DNA of 5,334 nt from Thermohalobaculum sp039817245 (lineage in GTDB: Bacteria > Pseudomonadota > Alphaproteobacteria > Rhodobacterales > Rhodobacteraceae), in contig JBCBWF010000344.1 in NCBI GenBank assembly GCA_039817245.1, forward strand, positions 1 through 5,334. The letters run 5' to 3'. A program made the translations under genes and the position numbers. Positions 5,258 to 5,334 of this stretch are shown in pieces; within the stretch, counting starts at the first letter, position 1; each line of letters begins with the position of its first letter. Under the pieces are notes generated by a model that was given only the letters and a program-made list of their open reading frames with translations, had not been told where the DNA came from and did not search any database.

Positions 5258-5334
5258 AAGTGGTCCACCAACTGGGATAGATTATCCCGCAAATTGGAGG
5301 ATCATCGATGGCTGGGAAAAGAGAGAAGCCCGAA
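5255..5334 (+). mobile_element. Left end of an insertion sequence, probably IS3 family (partial)
   Basis: Primase-like coding is interrupted where TGAAAGTGGTCCACC begins, and a new ribosome binding site and reading frame follow within 55 bases. IS3-family elements characteristically begin with TGA, and the short peptide that follows fits their OrfA. Inside the end are TGGTCCACCA (5261-5270), a short imperfect palindrome, and GGGATA-GAT-TATCCC (5274-5288), a 6-bp hairpin before the Shine-Dalgarno. The right end, the second inverted repeat and any target duplication lie outside the window, so the exact left boundary could differ by a few bases. Confidence 0.75.
5308..5334 (+). CDS. Start of IS3-family transposase OrfA (partial, runs off the window)
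   Basis: Nine codons, MAGKREKPE, follow GGAGG (5296-5300) at seven bases. This basic opening, continuing in relatives with an EEIV.KLR helix, is what I recall for OrfA of IS3-family elements (IS407-like group), a helix-turn-helix protein that binds the terminal repeats and is joined to OrfB by frameshifting. With nine residues the family call depends on the terminal TGA and on the position within the element. Confidence 0.62.

Noticed and set aside
1..5334. CRISPR array, tRNA or rRNA genes
   Set aside because: No regularly spaced repeats were seen; the only long repeat is the two-copy leader. No tRNA-like cloverleaf or rRNA sequence was recognised on either strand.

Overview
The window looks like an accessory plasmid, integrative-element or genomic-island segment from an alphaproteobacterium, most likely Rhodobacterales (Paracoccus/Rhodobacter/Roseobacter type). 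The evidence is high-GC coding DNA with short AT-rich gaps, and a gene set (DUF932 protein, very long ParB-like protein, toprim/DUF7146-type primase) typical of plasmids and islands in that order. This assignment rests on recalled family knowledge, not on a search.

Layout. (1) 2-54: a structured 5' leader runs directly into the ribosome binding site of a DUF932 gene (62-1252, +). (2) 1253-1326: a short gap holds a TATAAT box of uncertain meaning and a hairpin that runs over the end of the next gene. (3) 1327-2402, minus strand: a two-gene toxin-antitoxin operon, with an Xre/MbcA/ParS-type antitoxin first and a RES-domain toxin second. Stop and start overlap in a TTGA, and a perfect 13-bp inverted repeat lies over the promoter. 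(4) 2512-2564: a second copy of the leader, now in front of a 710-residue ParB-family protein (2572-4704, +). (5) 4749-4779: a strong intrinsic terminator. (6) 4805-5257: the first 150 codons of a toprim/DUF7146-type primase-like protein, cut off by an insertion sequence. (7) 5255-5334: the left end of that element, including the first nine codons of what looks like an IS3-family OrfA.

How the parts fit. The DUF932 and ParB-like genes share a nearly identical leader (34 positions with one difference at its core). In both copies the leader can fold into a long outer stem, an inner hairpin with an AGAGG loop, and a basal CCG/CGG pairing that takes up the first two G of the Shine-Dalgarno sequence. 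This points to common post-transcriptional control of two island genes. The leader resembles what I recall of the radC RNA motif (Rfam RF01754), which sits before genes for DNA-interacting proteins of mobile elements; that identification needs a covariance-model search. The RES/Xre operon lies between the two leader-bearing genes in the opposite direction and looks like a self-contained stability module. The primase-like gene has probably lost function through the insertion sequence.

The best candidate for something under-described is the duplicated leader and its apparent masking of the ribosome binding site. Next are the operator architecture of the toxin-antitoxin operon and the terminator placed immediately before the primase with no visible promoter after it.
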